DNA of 64,000 nucleotides from Haliclona indistincta (taxonomy: Eukaryota; Porifera; Demospongiae; Haplosclerida; Chalinidae), in assembly GCA_964017065.1 (NCBI GenBank), contig OZ024787.1, positions 3,686,503 to 3,750,502 on the forward strand, in the 5' to 3' direction. This document shows, piece by piece, positions 1 through 12,566 of the stretch. Both the position numbers and the translations under genes were made by a program. Every line of letters begins with the position of its first letter. The first letter of the stretch is position 1. The notes beneath the pieces are model-generated. The model did no database searches and had not been told where the DNA came from. It was given only the letters and a program-made list of their open reading frames with translations.

Positions 1-60
1 TGGTTCTATCCTTCCTCTCTGCCTTTTGTTTCCCAATCAACTCTTCTCCTTCTTCTTCAG

Positions 61-1439
61 GTGAACACAGCATTGATTGTCCTCCATTCCCGTCAAGTCC
101 TCTGCCAGCTGCTCACTCTGTGTGACAAAGAGAAGCAGAAGATCAGCACCACCATGCTGGGAGGGATAGACCTGCCGCACTACTTCTCACTGCTTGATCT
201 CCTCACACAGGGACAGCAGGAACAACAGAGAGAAAAGGTGAGTGCATAAAGTTACGTACTTTTCAAAGGATTTAAATTCAGGAGTAATTGTAATAATATT
301 TGTTGGAGGAAGTGCTGATACATTCATGCATTGCTTTTTGCATATAATTTTGCAATGGTATAATACCTAAACTTGATACTCTGTAAGCATTAGGTAATAA
401 ATTATTTTCAGTTGGTGAGATAGAATCATTGTCTCTCTTCTCTCCTGCAGTTGTTATCCAGTGTACTGGGTTATGGTGAACCCACTGAGGTGGTGTCACT
501 GGCTCTCACCGCTGCTCAATGCATGAGGGAGGTCATTGTTGCCATAGAGACCAAACAGTTCAAAAACCCGAGTGTGGAGAAATATACTGAGACCGGTAAA
601 GTGTGTATACCAGGAGCATCCAGTCTCAAGGTGTCCTTTGATCACAAGTGAGTCTGATCAAATGAAAAAAAATTTACATGTCAAAAATTTTTATTATGTA
701 AAAATTTTCTTCATTTAAAAAAATATTATCAAAAACATGTCAAAATTTTCTTCAAATTTTTAGCATAGCATTCACAAATTTGGTACTTTAAATCGTAATT
801 GTGATGCTCATTGATTTTGGTTCTCTATTCCCAGCCCATGTGCCATATTTGGTAGTGTGGAGTTGGCTACTGATGAAGACTTGTGTATCAACAACTTCAG
901 CAAGTCAGCGAAGGGAGGGGATGACAAGTGGGCGGAGTATGTGTTACCAGGTAACTGGACTATACTTGTATAAAATGCCTTTTCACCATTGTTGCTAGGC
1001 AACACACTATACTATAAGGTAACCGTGGAAACGCAGGAGAACCCTAAACACAACACCTGGTCACTACAAGTAAAGGGAACACAATCCGGAAGGTACACTA
1101 TCATTCCTTCACCTCAGTGTTGCGCGTATTTTAGACCATCAACCTGTTTATTTCAATTACTTTATGTCGTCTTGTCAGATTTGAGACCAGTTATTCTATC
1201 CTGCGTATCTTGTTGTGTGAGTCTCAGTCATCAGTGCTGTCAGCCCTCCCTCTCTCTAAGCTGTGGTCCAGCATCATTGCTGCAGCTTGTGAGCTAGTGG
1301 GAGAGGAACGACTCAAGATTATATCACTTCTCCTTCAACTACTGCAAATCAATAGCACGGCAAAGTAAGGAGGGGACATTTTAATGTGTACAGTAGTCTA
1401 GTAACAGTCAGTAACTTAACTATTTTTTCACATGTATCT

Positions 1440-1476
<37 letters not shown>

Positions 1477-1503
1477 CCTCTCTCTCTCTCTCCCTCCCTC
1501 CCT

Positions 1504-1560
<57 letters not shown>

Positions 1561-2221
1561 GCTCATCATCGGGTGCCTCAGCTGAAGCAGGCGCTGTGGT
1601 CAGACTGGATCTCACTCTGTTAAAACCACTGTGGCACCTCTACACCTCACTCACCAAAGAGAAAGGTAATGAACACCTGATATACTTCTCTCTCTGTGCA
1701 CATACATGTTGTACAATGGACAGCTTACAGTGTTACTGTTCTAGACCTTGATTTTTACTTTTGTGTAGAAAATGATAAGAAGGCTCCGTCGCTCAAACCA
1801 GAAATAGTGCGAGCACTTACTGAACTATTCCTTGTTGTCGAAAATCTAGCAAAGGTGTGTGTGTCTGTGTTGTGTATTCTTGGATATTATTGTATACTCT
1901 TGTATACTTAGGAGTGGGGAGTGGAGCAGAACATGATGGTAGAGACGCTGACCGATGATACACTCAATTCATGGCTCAGAGAGGTGGGAATAAACTCGTT
2001 CTGTGATCTAAATAATATACACATTGCACAAATGAATTTCAAATCCTACTTCACAATACACACACGATTGTGTATATGTGTGATTGAGTTACATTATCGT
2101 TCTCTTTGCTCAGGGTATTAGCAATGTGGCGTTTCTCAGCATTGGTCTTGGTATCAGTAACACAGTATCTGATGCCTTCATTGAAGCAAAGGTACAGATG
2201 GTAGTTGTCACAATTATATGA

Positions 2222-2299
<78 letters not shown>

Positions 2300-2770
2300 G
2301 TAACTACATTCCTAAGCCTCCTACTCCTCCTCCATTGTTTGGTAGAGACTCCTCCTCTAGTAGCAGCAGCAGTAGCAGTGACACTACCTCTGATAATGAT
2401 GACGATACTGAGTGAGTACGCCACACACGGCTGCTACTTTATTGTTACTTTGCGGGCGACATCAAAGGCACTTCTGAACCCCAATCTTTGTATTTTCACA
2501 AGGGTTATATTAAATCTGCAATGTAACTGTCATGGCCGTAGCCGATAAATTTGTATGATGCAATCGCCTTTAGCTCTTGCATTATCTTGTGTTCTTGACA
2601 ATTATTGTTGGGCAATGTCCTCATGCTCGCGCAATGCATAGCCAAGAGTAGTTTAATAACACATGATGTCATAATTATTTTATTAACCTGACCACACCTC
2701 TCTATGCAGTGATGATGATAGCGATGACGATGATGACAGCTTTGATTCAGACATCGACAGTGATTATTAG
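61..2770 (+). CDS. 3' part of a large unrecognised protein with a CUB-like segment and acidic tail
   Basis: Eleven exons keep one open frame: 61-237, 451-647, 835-950, 999-1092, 1179-1364, 1562-1665, 1769-1854, 1912-1983, 2114-2191, 2299-2411 and 2710-2770, ending in TAG. The 5' part lies outside the window: position 61 follows an acceptor (ttcttcttcag) and is mid-protein. The product is about 400 residues here. After a helical start comes a stretch with VCIPGASSLKVSF and VLPGNTLYYKVTV. This resembles the CUB-like beta-sandwich segments of very large ubiquitin-pathway proteins such as ZZEF1 or HECTD4, but I cannot name the gene. The middle is leucine-rich and helical. The last two exons give a proline-rich stretch, then a Ser run and an Asp/Glu/Ser tail ending DSDY, a low-complexity acidic C-terminus. 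Two introns end in long CT microsatellites that act as the polypyrimidine tract. Exon structure is well supported; function is not. Confidence 0.72.
1441..1560 (+). repeat. (CT)n/(CCCT)n microsatellite at a 3' splice site
   Basis: A pure pyrimidine run of CT and CCCT units ends in the CAG acceptor of the exon at 1562. It gives shadow open frames on both strands (poly Ser-Leu, poly Glu-Arg) that are not genes. Confidence 0.9.
2221..2298 (+). repeat. (CT)n microsatellite at a 3' splice site
   Basis: About 75 bp of CT repeats run directly into the CAG acceptor of the exon at 2299. It is intronic, and its length probably varies between alleles. Confidence 0.9.
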
Positions 2771-4440
2771 CCACACCCACTATAATTATTTTATATTATA
2801 AATTATAGACTATGACTGTACATCATAGTATAGTCTATACAGTAGATTATTTCAAATTTGAACGTTATTATTATTATTAGGTTTATTATGCACTGTAAAG
2901 CATAAAATAATAAAAATTAATTAATAATAATACGAATGTCAATAAGTACACACTTCTGAATTTTCTATGATTTCACTATCAGAGTACAGAGAAGAGACAC
3001 ACTTAGATGTAGAGAAAAGGAAAATAAACAAAATAATAAAAATTAAACAAAAGGAACTACCTATAGCACACAAACACAAAATCTAAACCAAGGTCAGGTA
3101 AAGGTAAAAAAATTGCAAGTACCTAAGACAGAGAGTGTTTTCTTGTTAGATAGCCATCGATATTAGTTTCACAGCAACCAGTAATAATAAGTCAGCTACA
3201 TGTACTGTCAGATGACTGACTGTTGCTGCGATATGGGACTAACAAAGTAACTCCTTTTCTTTGAGCAATTAGCAGAAGTATTAATTTTGGCAGCAACTAC
3301 TTCATGTACCAATTGAATTTCACCGTATGGTAGTATTGTGAGAATACAGAGTTGCATGGTCTCTTCATGGGCTCAATATGTTCCTGATTGATGTGTTAGC
3401 TTAAAAGCAGCCTCTTCGTGGTGGCTCAAGTTTGAGGCTCTCTGTCGCTACTTCAGTAAGATTGACAGCAATGCACTATTGGGGCTACCTTGGAAGAGAA
3501 GCAAGGTGCATCAATAGTTTTGATTTTTGAGCAGACAGGCATTAAGATGCAGTCTTGTGAGATTGATGTCATCTTAGAGTGACTTTGCTACATTTGCTAC
3601 TGGGCTACAAATTCACTGTGAGTGAAACAAGTTCTTCTTCATTCAATTATGTACAAAATGTTCATGCACCATTGTACGATCCTTCTCCTCTCACTAGTTG
3701 AAAGCTAGCTCAGGGCAAGTCTCTACCTAAGGTTCATCATGATCTTCATCTAGCTCTCATTGTGTCGACCGTGTGCTCAGACAAATAATTATGTCTATAT
3801 TGTATGTAGCCGCCATATAATTATCTTGATTTTCTTTCATCCCTCATAGGGAGGCACTACCGTACCTCCCTAATATTAAATGTAGTGCCGACATAAGTAG
3901 ATTATAGCACGGTTCAGCTAGTTCACCACTTTGTTGGTACTGCAGTGGAACCCTCTTATGCGAACAAGCTTGGGACCCACAAATAGTGTTATGATTAGAG
4001 GGGTTTCCTTATTTGAGGGATTGCTGTTAATTTTACAGTCTGCATTACAGGTGGTGTTCTTATTTAAAGAGTGTCCACAAGAGTTCCATTTTAGTACATA
4101 GCAGTCAATTGCAATCATGTGGCTATCACTGATGATATCTCTTTTCTTCTTATGCACATACTAGCAATAGATTGAATAATTACAGAAACTGCCATCATTA
4201 CAAACATGCTCACTTCTTATCTTGAGTGTGCAACAAGGTTAGTAATATTGTTTTGTCTGAAAACGATGAAGCTAGCTACTTGCAATGGGTTAATAGTTAA
4301 TCAATAATTATGATGAGAAGTACTCCAGTACTATAAAACTGTGTCTATACATTTACAGTGCTTCTGAGCTTGCTATGATATAAAGATAAATCTATATACA
4401 TGTAGTTATGTCATGCATGCACCAGTAGTCAGTGGTTTTA
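2771..4440. other. intergenic region, convergent 3' ends; small repeats only
   Basis: I see no credible gene here. It contains an AT-rich stretch of ATT/TAA repeats just after the stop codon (likely 3' UTR), a short hairpin at about 3845-3875 (AGGGAGGCAC with its complement, also seen at about 20749), and at about 3945-4075 a copy of an interspersed repeat that begins GTGGAACCCTC. The two flanking genes converge on this region. Confidence 0.6.
3945..4075 (+). repeat. copy of an interspersed GTGGAACC-type repeat
   Basis: The sequence begins GTGGAACCCTCTTATGCG, has a TTGGGACCCACAAATAG core, and continues as an imperfect foldback. Related copies lie at about 7735-7830, 16665-16835 and 28020-28190. 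All share a gtggaayc start and a TTGGGA core, so this is a short dispersed non-coding family. Confidence 0.6.
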
Positions 4441-4451
4441 GCACTCAATGG

Positions 4452-7400
4452 TCACTTGAAGTTGGAGTATGTTTCAAAGGACTCCAGGAACCTGAGCACT
4501 GCCTCAAAAACAAACTGGTACTGCTCCTGTAGTGAATGATCAAAGAGTGAAGAGTGCATGGTTTGAGTGATGTGGTACTCACCACTGTGAGAACAAGACC
4601 TGGCTTCTGGATACGCTGGGCCTTCACTACCTGGAACACATCCACCACACTCTCAGTCTTGCAGCGATCAATGGTGGTAGCTATGGCACAGAACATCCCT
4701 GACCTGCTGACAGTGTCACTGCCGGGAGGAGAGGATCATCATGTGTTGGTAGTGATGGCTAGTGCTGCTGACCTGCAGTGAACCACAATGGGTTTGTTGT
4801 CAGTTCTGCGCTGCACCTTGTTGACCTCCTCTACAACAGTGATGATGGTCTGTGGGCAGGAGCACTTGCCCTGAGAGCTCCAGTTTAGTATCTGGAACTG
4901 AGTCACCTGATGAGGCTTACCAGACTGAGAGAAAGAAGCTACTAATACAATTGAGCAGCATTTTAAAAGCTATACTTTGTCAGTAACAGATATGATCCTT
5001 TCAACATAGCCATCGCTCTTAGAGCTGTTGACAACTTCAACTGTATATTCTCCATGCCTTTTAATCTCAGTATCTGCCCAGTATTGGTAACACACCTCCT
5101 GTAATCAGAATGAGAGAATAGAACTGTTGATAAATTAGCTGACCTCTCCATTCTCTTGCAGTGGGTTCAGCATTACGATAGCTCTGCAGTCTCTCTCTAC
5201 TATCATCCTCCAGAAGTCTCCACTAGTGTTCTCCATTGGGTTCTGGGTCACTATGAATGCGCGCTTGTTCTTGTAGCTCTAAAATGGATATATACGTAAG
5301 CAATAGTTATCACTAAAATCCTAAATGAGTCATCTTACATTGACAAAAGAGGCATTTATGTAGTCAGGATGACCTTGCCTTAGCAGTACACGATACTTGT
5401 CAGCTGTTAAAAATTATTGCAAATTGAGCTTAAATGCAGTACAGCAGCTGATGCCTCACTTGGTAGAAAGCTCATTGAACGATTTTTCACTTTATTCTGC
5501 AAAGCTGAGTCACACTTTGTGCCTCCATCATGTGGATCAGGAGTGACTTGGTTGAGAACCTGCAATAGATGGAAATCCATTGGTCAATAAAGCTGAAATG
5601 ATGTACCTCAAATTGTGCCTGAAAGAGTGTCTTGCCAGTAGTAGGGTCTGTGTTCTTCATCATTGCAATGACCGATCTCAGCTCTCCTGAACTGATCTGA
5701 GTGTCTCCACATGTCACTGACTCCAGGATCACATCATGTATGAATGAGTACTGCTCCTGCAGTGATTTAGTGACTGTTAATAAATCATTGTTGCTCAGTG
5801 ACTATACTCACAGCAGTCTGGACCATCTTCATACGCTGATGCCTCATGTTAGTGATCACTCTAGACACATCCACTATTCCTTCCTTCTTCACTTGCTTCA
5901 AGATAATATCAATTGCTATGAATGTTCCTGTACGGCCCACTCCAGCACTGGATGATATTTGAACAATAATACATTCAGCTCATTTTGAATTAATTTTGCT
6001 ACCTGCAGTGAACCACAATGGGTCCTTTTGATGGCTTGTATTCCTGTCTGATGCGACGATGGAAGGCAAGGATTGGAGAACCATACTCAGGGACACCATG
6101 ATCAGGCCAGGAGGTGAAGTGGTACTGGGTTATCATACGTGGGTACTCAGAGCCACCAAGTAACTGATAAAATGTAAGTAATAAGTAATAATAATAATTA
6201 TTATTCATTACACATGGAATCTCACTTCTACTTGAAGCAGTCGGATTGTGTAGTTATCAAATATTTGCTGATCTGCTAGAGTGATGTTGAATGGACCAAA
6301 CGGTTTAGAGTCACTATCAGGCCAGTACTGCTGACACTTGGTCTTCTTGTTTTCCTTGATATTGGTTACCATGACAATAGTGTGGGCTTTTTCCTGCCAG
6401 ATCAACCGCCAGTGATCAACAACAGTCTTAGTAAGAGGACCTGGAATAATTCATAATACATACATGACTGTTATAGCTTAGCAACCTTGACAAGCAATGA
6501 ATTCATGTTCCTTATCATATCCCTGCATCATTTAGTTAAAACACGCAATGGTAATACATCACAAGCTCACATTAATGTATGAGGCATTGATATAGTTCCT
6601 CTGACAATCTGAACGATCAGTAATAGGCTGTAACACAATGTGATTATCATCATCTGATTAAGAGCAGTTAGATTGATAGATGTTATGGTGTAATACTCAC
6701 AGACTGTAATATTGTTGAACCTGTTGAGTGGTTTGTTGGTAGCAGTGACTGCCACTGTTACAGCATGCTCTCCCTCACAGCTATCAAGAGACTGGTGCAA
6801 ACGAGTGAAATGCTTTAACTAAGGAATGACTCACACTGAATAGTGTACCAAAGCCTTTGTTAGTGTCAGCATGATTCCGAGCCACATACTGTCCTAGATC
6901 AGTTCCATAGACCGGATGACTCACTGCAGTAGCTGTCATTCTCGGCTCCTCAGGAGTCTCAGCGATTAAATTGAGTGTGAATTTCTTCTCAACTGTTCCG
7001 GCACTGTTGCTGGCAACTAGTTGATAGGTGCCTGAGTGCTTCATCTCTGTGGTAGCTATGATCAGAGTGCCGTCAGTTGATATTTCATGAGCATAGTCAT
7101 TGTCCAGACAAGTTGATTCATGATACCATGTCAGCTGAGGATCAGGAGTGCCTGATACCTTCACATGGAACTCTACTCTGTTTCCCTCATTTTCTGTCAT
7201 GTTCTTAGGGAATGACTCAAAGAATGGTTTACTAGTCACTAAAAGGTAGAATCATAGATAGTGAATGATTACAACATGGTGGAAAAAAATAATTATAATG
7301 CATATGGTAAGCTCTATATCATTAGCATGCACAGCTAGCTCAATGTCAGCAACATATATTGTGTGTTGTCTATTGTACATAGTACACAATGATGGATGTT

Positions 7401-10400
7401 TACTGGAAAGTTCAATTAGCTTGAAACAATGTTTTTGTTTGCACAAATAAAATTACCAACTACATGTTGTTTAGATTAATTAATAATGTAAACAACCAGC
7501 TGAATTTTATCGATACATAATTATCAGAATTGATGTGCTCACCTGCAGCATAATCAGATTCTGTTATCTTGACTTCAGCACATGTTTCATATTGCGGTTC
7601 ATTAGTGCTGTCTACTTTAGGACCGTTCTTCACATAACGCACAGCAAAAGAAGTCTTATTCTTGTGCCTGTGAGAGATAATATACCTAGTTGTCTTAAAG
7701 ATGCATGACAAACAGATAGAACTTAAAACAAGTACAGTGGAATCCCTCTAATGCAGACATGCACCATTGGGACCCACAAATAGTATCCTGACTGGAATGT
7801 GTCCTGATTTCAGGAGTTGTTATACTTACATAATATCTATTTGGGACCACATTACTTCTACTGAATAGCGGCATGATGGATAAGTGTAGAAAAATGTTAA
7901 ACTTGCCTCTTCAGAGCAAACACTATCACGATAACAATGATGGCAGCAGCTATGACGAGAGCAACACCAACCAATGCACCAACTATTGATATAGTTGATA
8001 GAGGAGGATCAGCTGAAATAGGAGTTGGTGCAGTAGCAGTGGAAAAAGTTGCAGCTGAAGGTGTTGTGAAGAATGCACCAGCTATTGACGTGGTTGGTAG
8101 TCGTCTAACTGAAATGCTATGAGTGGAAGTAGACAGCTGTGTTGGAGTTGGTGGCTCTGTGTCATTTTATGTGCATCAATTGGACAAAAAATACCATTTT
8201 AGTCAAGCACGAAGATATCACAAGCAGAATAACATTATAATTAGAACAGAAAATACACAAATAATCTTTGAAGATAATTTCTTATATGCATACATAGTTA
8301 TTAACTGTAAGTAAAGTGAGAATATAGACACACCATAAATAGTAGCATTGAATGGTTCTCCAGGCGTACTAGTGTATGTTTGTCCATCAATAAGGAGTGA
8401 TACACTGACACTGAACTGGTACTGCTGTCCTTCCTGCAGTCCTGACACCACTCCAGAGGAGACACTCGCTGGGAAGGTCACTGTCCCTGAGTTAACAATA
8501 CCTGATCCATTCAATCTACTGTAGTGTACAGTGTAGTGATCCACAACAGATCCATTGAGAGAAGTACTAATCCAAGTGACAGTCACTGCTGTACTATTCA
8601 CTGGATCTACTGACACAATACTGATTTGAGCTGAGCAAGAATAAAGCAAGAAAATACATTAACTGATTAACCATAAATATCATCATAAACTCACAAATAT
8701 TGGTAGTTAATGTAATGTTTGAAACAGCTTCTCCTGGTCCTATGATAGTGTATGCTCTGACACTGTATTCAACAGCAGTGTTGGGAGGGAGGACCCTCAG
8801 TGTGAGCTGTGTGGCTGGTGTGTTGGTGTAGTTCAATGCTCCAGTGCTGTTGTGGGCGACCTGATACATTGTGATGACACCATTAGGTTCTGAGGGAGCA
8901 GTCCATGAGATTGTGAGCTGGACCACTCCTGGAGTGGCTGACAGATCAGATACTGGACCAGGAACTGCCACATGTACAGGAACACACACTAACAATGCGA
9001 TCTGTTCATTACTCACTATCCTGCAGTGTCTCCACAGTGAGAGCTGTACTGTATGGTCCAGTCCCTCCAGCATTGACTGCTGCCACTTGCACAGAGTAGT
9101 TGGTAAATGGAGTCAGTCCAGTCAACACATGCTGTCTGCTCTCCTCTCCTGTAGTGTTCACAATGGTGGTACCATTGCTGTAGCTCACTCTGTATCCAGT
9201 GATGGGTCCTCTCTGGTCAGGGCAGGGTACTGTCCCCCACTGCACAGTCAGTGACCTGCTCTCCATTGATGTGTTAGAGAGTCCTTCAGGAGCACTAGTA
9301 GGAGCTGAAAAGGTTTTGATAATGAATTACTGTACCAATATTATAGCAATACCTTCTGATGTGGTATTGATTGATGACATTATTGTGTCGCTTGAAAAAC
9401 TACCAGACATTGCTGTCACTTCAACAACACAGTTTGTACCAGGAGCAATAGTGGCTTGACTAGTAGTGTTAAATACAGTTGTTTTGATGGAGGTAACTTT
9501 AAAATCACACAAACGTAGACAAAAGTACAAAATAGTGTAGTTATCAGCTGCAGGAGTGCATGAAAGAGCACTCCATGACACAACAATAGCAGATGAGTTG
9601 GAAGTGAGTATTAGGTTAGATGATAACTGAGGTATGCCTACAATATTTAATAATAATTAATTTTATTGATGAACACATTAAACGGCTGACTTGTTACTGT
9701 AGCCATAACAAGAGCACTGGGCAGTACAGGAGCTCCCACTGCTCCATATGATAGCACATATACATTGTAAGCCACTCCCTGTGTTAGTCCAGACAGCTCA
9801 TACCTAGTATCAGTAGTGTTTACTGCACTGACTCTCATACTGTCACTGGAGGCATGATAGAACACCTCATAGCCAGCTGGTGATGGGGAGGGAGCAGACC
9901 AGACAATACAAACAGCAGTGGGAGTAATGCTACTAACAGTGACAGCAATGGGAGGACTTGAAACTAATGACAGGGAAAAATTATAAATCATTATTTAGCT
10001 TACAGAAACTCACCAGTGATTGTGAGAGTACTGGATCCCATTCCTTTATCATCAAAGTAATAAGTACCAAAATCAATATTAATACGACTCTCAACGTTCA
10101 CACTACAAGTGTACGTTGCTCCTACTCTTGGTTGAGGGCTTGGTCTAACTGTGACACGAGTCATGTCTGGTTGTGTACTATCGATATAACGTGACCTGAT
10201 CACCTCACGAATTAGTTGTTGATTAGGGTCTCTGGTATTAAAAAGCTCGATGCTACCACGAGTACATCTGATTCTTGATGGTGGTCCAAATGAGACATTG
10301 AAGGAGAGTGAGTACTCAATGTTGGGATCATTAGCATCTCTTGATGAGAGTATTGAGAGTGTCATGATGGAGTCAACCATTGGACCAGCTAGAAAAGACA

Positions 10401-11187
10401 TAATGAAAATTATACTTGCAAGGTTCTTTCAGGACTGGTATAGCTAAGCTGTATCTGATTACATGCTCATGTATGTGTGTAATAGATTAACTCTCTAGAC
10501 AGCACCTTTACAATGAGACAATGCAAACATTTTTAATACATGCATGCTTTCATTAATGTTTATCATAATTATTGTGTTATAACTTACTATAGTCGTTAAA
10601 CACTTGATCTGAATACATTACCCAGTAGTGGGTATTGATGTCCAGGCTAGGGATTATAGTGTTACACTTCAGATATCCCTGGAAATTGGTAGTAGCCGCT
10701 CGGTCATCCACTATCACTCCAATTTGGTTAGTACACTTCAGTTGCTGGTAAGGTACGTTGTTACTGGGATCACTAGTGGGGACTACAGTGAAGCCATCAG
10801 GTCCATCACCAGTAGAGTAAAACATGTCTCCAATGTTGCTTCCCATACCAGCATTGCTTGCCATATTAACCTGACACCATAGACCATGCTGGTATACTTG
10901 AGTCGCACTGAACAGTGCAAATGGTGCGACAAAGCGACCACCAACCTGTGATCTCAGCACTGGATGGGAATAACTAAGTTGAATAGTTAATAGTATATAG
11001 TAGTACCTCCAGAAGCGGCTTGTACATTTGGGATAAAATCATTCTTGCCTCGACCTTTGATCAAGCCGTTCGTTGTAGACAGGCTATTGCAGCCCGCTCC
11101 CTGCTGGGCAGTCACGGTGTACGTAAACGTACACACGAGCAAGAAAACCCTCAAGTTAGCTACATGTAGACAGCAGAACAATTTCAT
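4452..11187 (-). CDS. receptor-type protein tyrosine phosphatase (FN3/Ig ectodomain, cytosolic Ig, two PTP domains)
   Basis: Minus-strand exons, high to low: 11187-11007, 10959-10588, 10388-10014, 9963-9691, 9637-9353, 9304-9017, 8964-8695, 8630-8334, 8012-7907, 7667-7543, 7238-6835, 6791-6701, 6653-6571, 6522-6486, 6440-6226, 6163-6003, 5947-5812, 5756-5607, 5559-5460, 5403-5339, 5278-5144, 5098-4976, 4924-4773, 4718-4583, 4526-4452. They sum to 4,635 nt. The 1,544-residue product has a signal peptide (about 1-27), a Cys-bearing unknown region (60-184), an Ig-like region (185-309), five FN3 domains, one exon each (310-780), and a membrane segment (about 791-812). An Ig I-set domain lacking its cysteines follows (about 858-960). 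PTP D1 is intact (WPDHGVP, HCSAGVGRTG). In D2 the WPD is WSS and the loop is HCSDTVSRSG, so D2 is probably a pseudophosphatase. It should dephosphorylate phosphotyrosine proteins at the plasma membrane. The intron at 8013-8333 could hold an extra Ser/Thr stalk exon. Confidence 0.92.
7735..7830 (+). repeat. interspersed GTGGAATCC-type repeat inside an intron
   Basis: This matches the start and TTGGGACCCACAAATAGT core of the copy at 3945. It lies in the phosphatase intron next to the membrane-segment exon and does not disturb coding sequence. Confidence 0.6.
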
Positions 11188-11443
11188 GACTTCCCAATAT
11201 GCGCTCTTGAATATCTTTATTCAGCTGGATATAGCGCCATAAAAATGTTAAGCGAACCAGGCTGAGTGCAGTGCAGCAGACAGTAGCGTATTTTTGAGTG
11301 CAGTGAAACAGATTATGACGTGGTTCAAGTGATGTGACGTGGGCCATGGGTTGGGTTCGTAAATGCTGAATGACACGTGATCATTAATTTTAATACACAT
11401 AAAGAAAATCAGCAGCTTGTGACAAAAATATTGATCTTATTTA
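11188..11443. other. 5' flank of the phosphatase gene
   Basis: About 250 bp upstream of the signal-peptide exon. This should hold the promoter and 5' UTR. I see no clear TATA box or other defined element. Confidence 0.35.
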
Positions 11444-11874
11444 CAGCCACTGATGTAGGGATCTATAATCTATGGTCTGTTAGCAAGTCAATCGTGTTAC
11501 CATTCCATTCTTGTTCCTCGTTGGTTTACATTGTGAACCAGTGGCTGATTTCTTCATCCATACATCCTCTTGATTTTAATTTTCTTGTTCGAGTCCTTTT
11601 TTCTTTTTCAGTGAAGTGCAGTTCAATAATGTCATGCGTGTACTCATGCATTCACAATGAATACTAATAAACAACTTTCTGTATAAGCAACGTAAACCAT
11701 ACAGTTATACAACCATACAGTTAAAGAAAATTAAAAAGATTTCTATCGAAATCAAAAGGATGTATGGATGAAGAAATCAGCCATTGGTTCACAATGTAAA
11801 CTAACGAGGAACAAGAATGGAATGGTAACACGATTGACTTGCTAACAGACCATAGATCCCTACATCAGTGGCTG
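11444..11874. repeat. inverted-repeat element (MITE), arms outward
   Basis: The left arm (11444 to about 11580) starts CAGCCACTGATGTAGGG. The right arm (about 11735-11874) is its reverse complement and ends CCCTACATCAGTGGCTG. Arms are about 135 bp with few mismatches around a loop of about 150 bp that has no gene. The right end abuts the truncated kinase remnant at 11877. Related arms occur at 12421-12566 and 22928-23300. Confidence 0.85.
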
Positions 11875-11876
11875 CT

Positions 11877-11915
11877 ATACTGGCTAGCATACAACTAGAG
11901 CTGACTACAGTATGA
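11877..11915 (+). pseudogene. remnant: last codons of the Kelch-kinase gene
   Basis: The final dozen codons and the stop of the kinase found at 18516 and 29896 are present (CTGGCTAGCATACAA then GAGCTGACTACAGTATGA). Everything upstream is missing and replaced by the inverted-repeat element. The 3' flank then follows the same sequence as the other two copies for about 400 bp, so this is the truncated edge of an older duplication. Confidence 0.8.
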
Positions 11916-12114
11916 AGAATTGACTGTCGTACGGTACAGTTTTCGTCCACTTTTATTAATGTGTGATGATTTTCATTTGCACTTTTCGAAAAGATACTAA
12001 ATTATTGTTCTTGAATGCTATTCACTTGTTATCACAAGTAAACATAGATATCTGGGCAAGTTTATACAGCTGAGGTATGGTTACCAACTAAATCGTACAA
12101 CAACAGTGACAGAC

Positions 12115-12277
12115 CTAGTGTACTCTTCTAGCCAAAAACTGGTTCAACAAGCCCAATAGAACAAGCGCTAATACCAGGTAGTAGAGAATATTTAGTAAAA
12201 ACACCGGAAACACAGACAGCACTAGACTCATGACAGCCCAGATCACATTGAATATTAAGAGTGATGTGACAGTTTCC
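12115..12277 (-). pseudogene. remnant: terminal exon of the BFAR-like gene
   Basis: This matches the last coding exon of the BFAR-like gene at 30096-30273, including the acceptor side and the stop, but is 15 nt shorter overall through small deletions. No other exon of that gene lies nearby, so it cannot make the protein. It is the third copy of the kinase-3'-end plus BFAR-exon block. Confidence 0.75.
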
Positions 12278-12420
12278 CTGCATGGAGAGAAAAAAGCACA
12301 GTATTATACTTACAGTACAATACACAATGCATGTATAATACCAGCTGCATGAGAAGTAATTTTCTTGAACATAAAATCTGACAATCGATGCTAATTGTAC
12401 ATGAACATGTTTGTAAAAGA

Positions 12421-12566
12421 AAATTAAAAAGATTTCTTTCGAAATCAAAAGGATGTAGGGTTGTGAAATGTACCACTGGTTCACAATGTAAACTAACAAG
12501 GAACAAGCATGGAATGGTAACACGATTGACTTGCTAACAGGCCATAGATCCCTACATCAGTGGCTG
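12421..12566 (+). repeat. solo arm of the CAGTGGCTG inverted-repeat family
   Basis: One arm only: it runs from AAAAAGATTTCTTTCGAAATC to CCCTACATCAGTGGCTG, with no mate nearby. It matches the arms at 11735-11874 and 22928-23069. The remaining DNA to 13011 is AT-rich and I see no gene in it. Confidence 0.75.

Noticed and set aside
991..1003. GTTGCTAGGCAAC, an X-box-like palindrome
   Set aside because: It spans an intron acceptor and the first codons of an internal exon (999-1092), far from any start, so chance is the better explanation.
1349..1751. Long Ser-Leu and Glu-Arg open frames on both strands
   Set aside because: They are translations of CT/GA microsatellites in an intron; the true exon starts at 1562.
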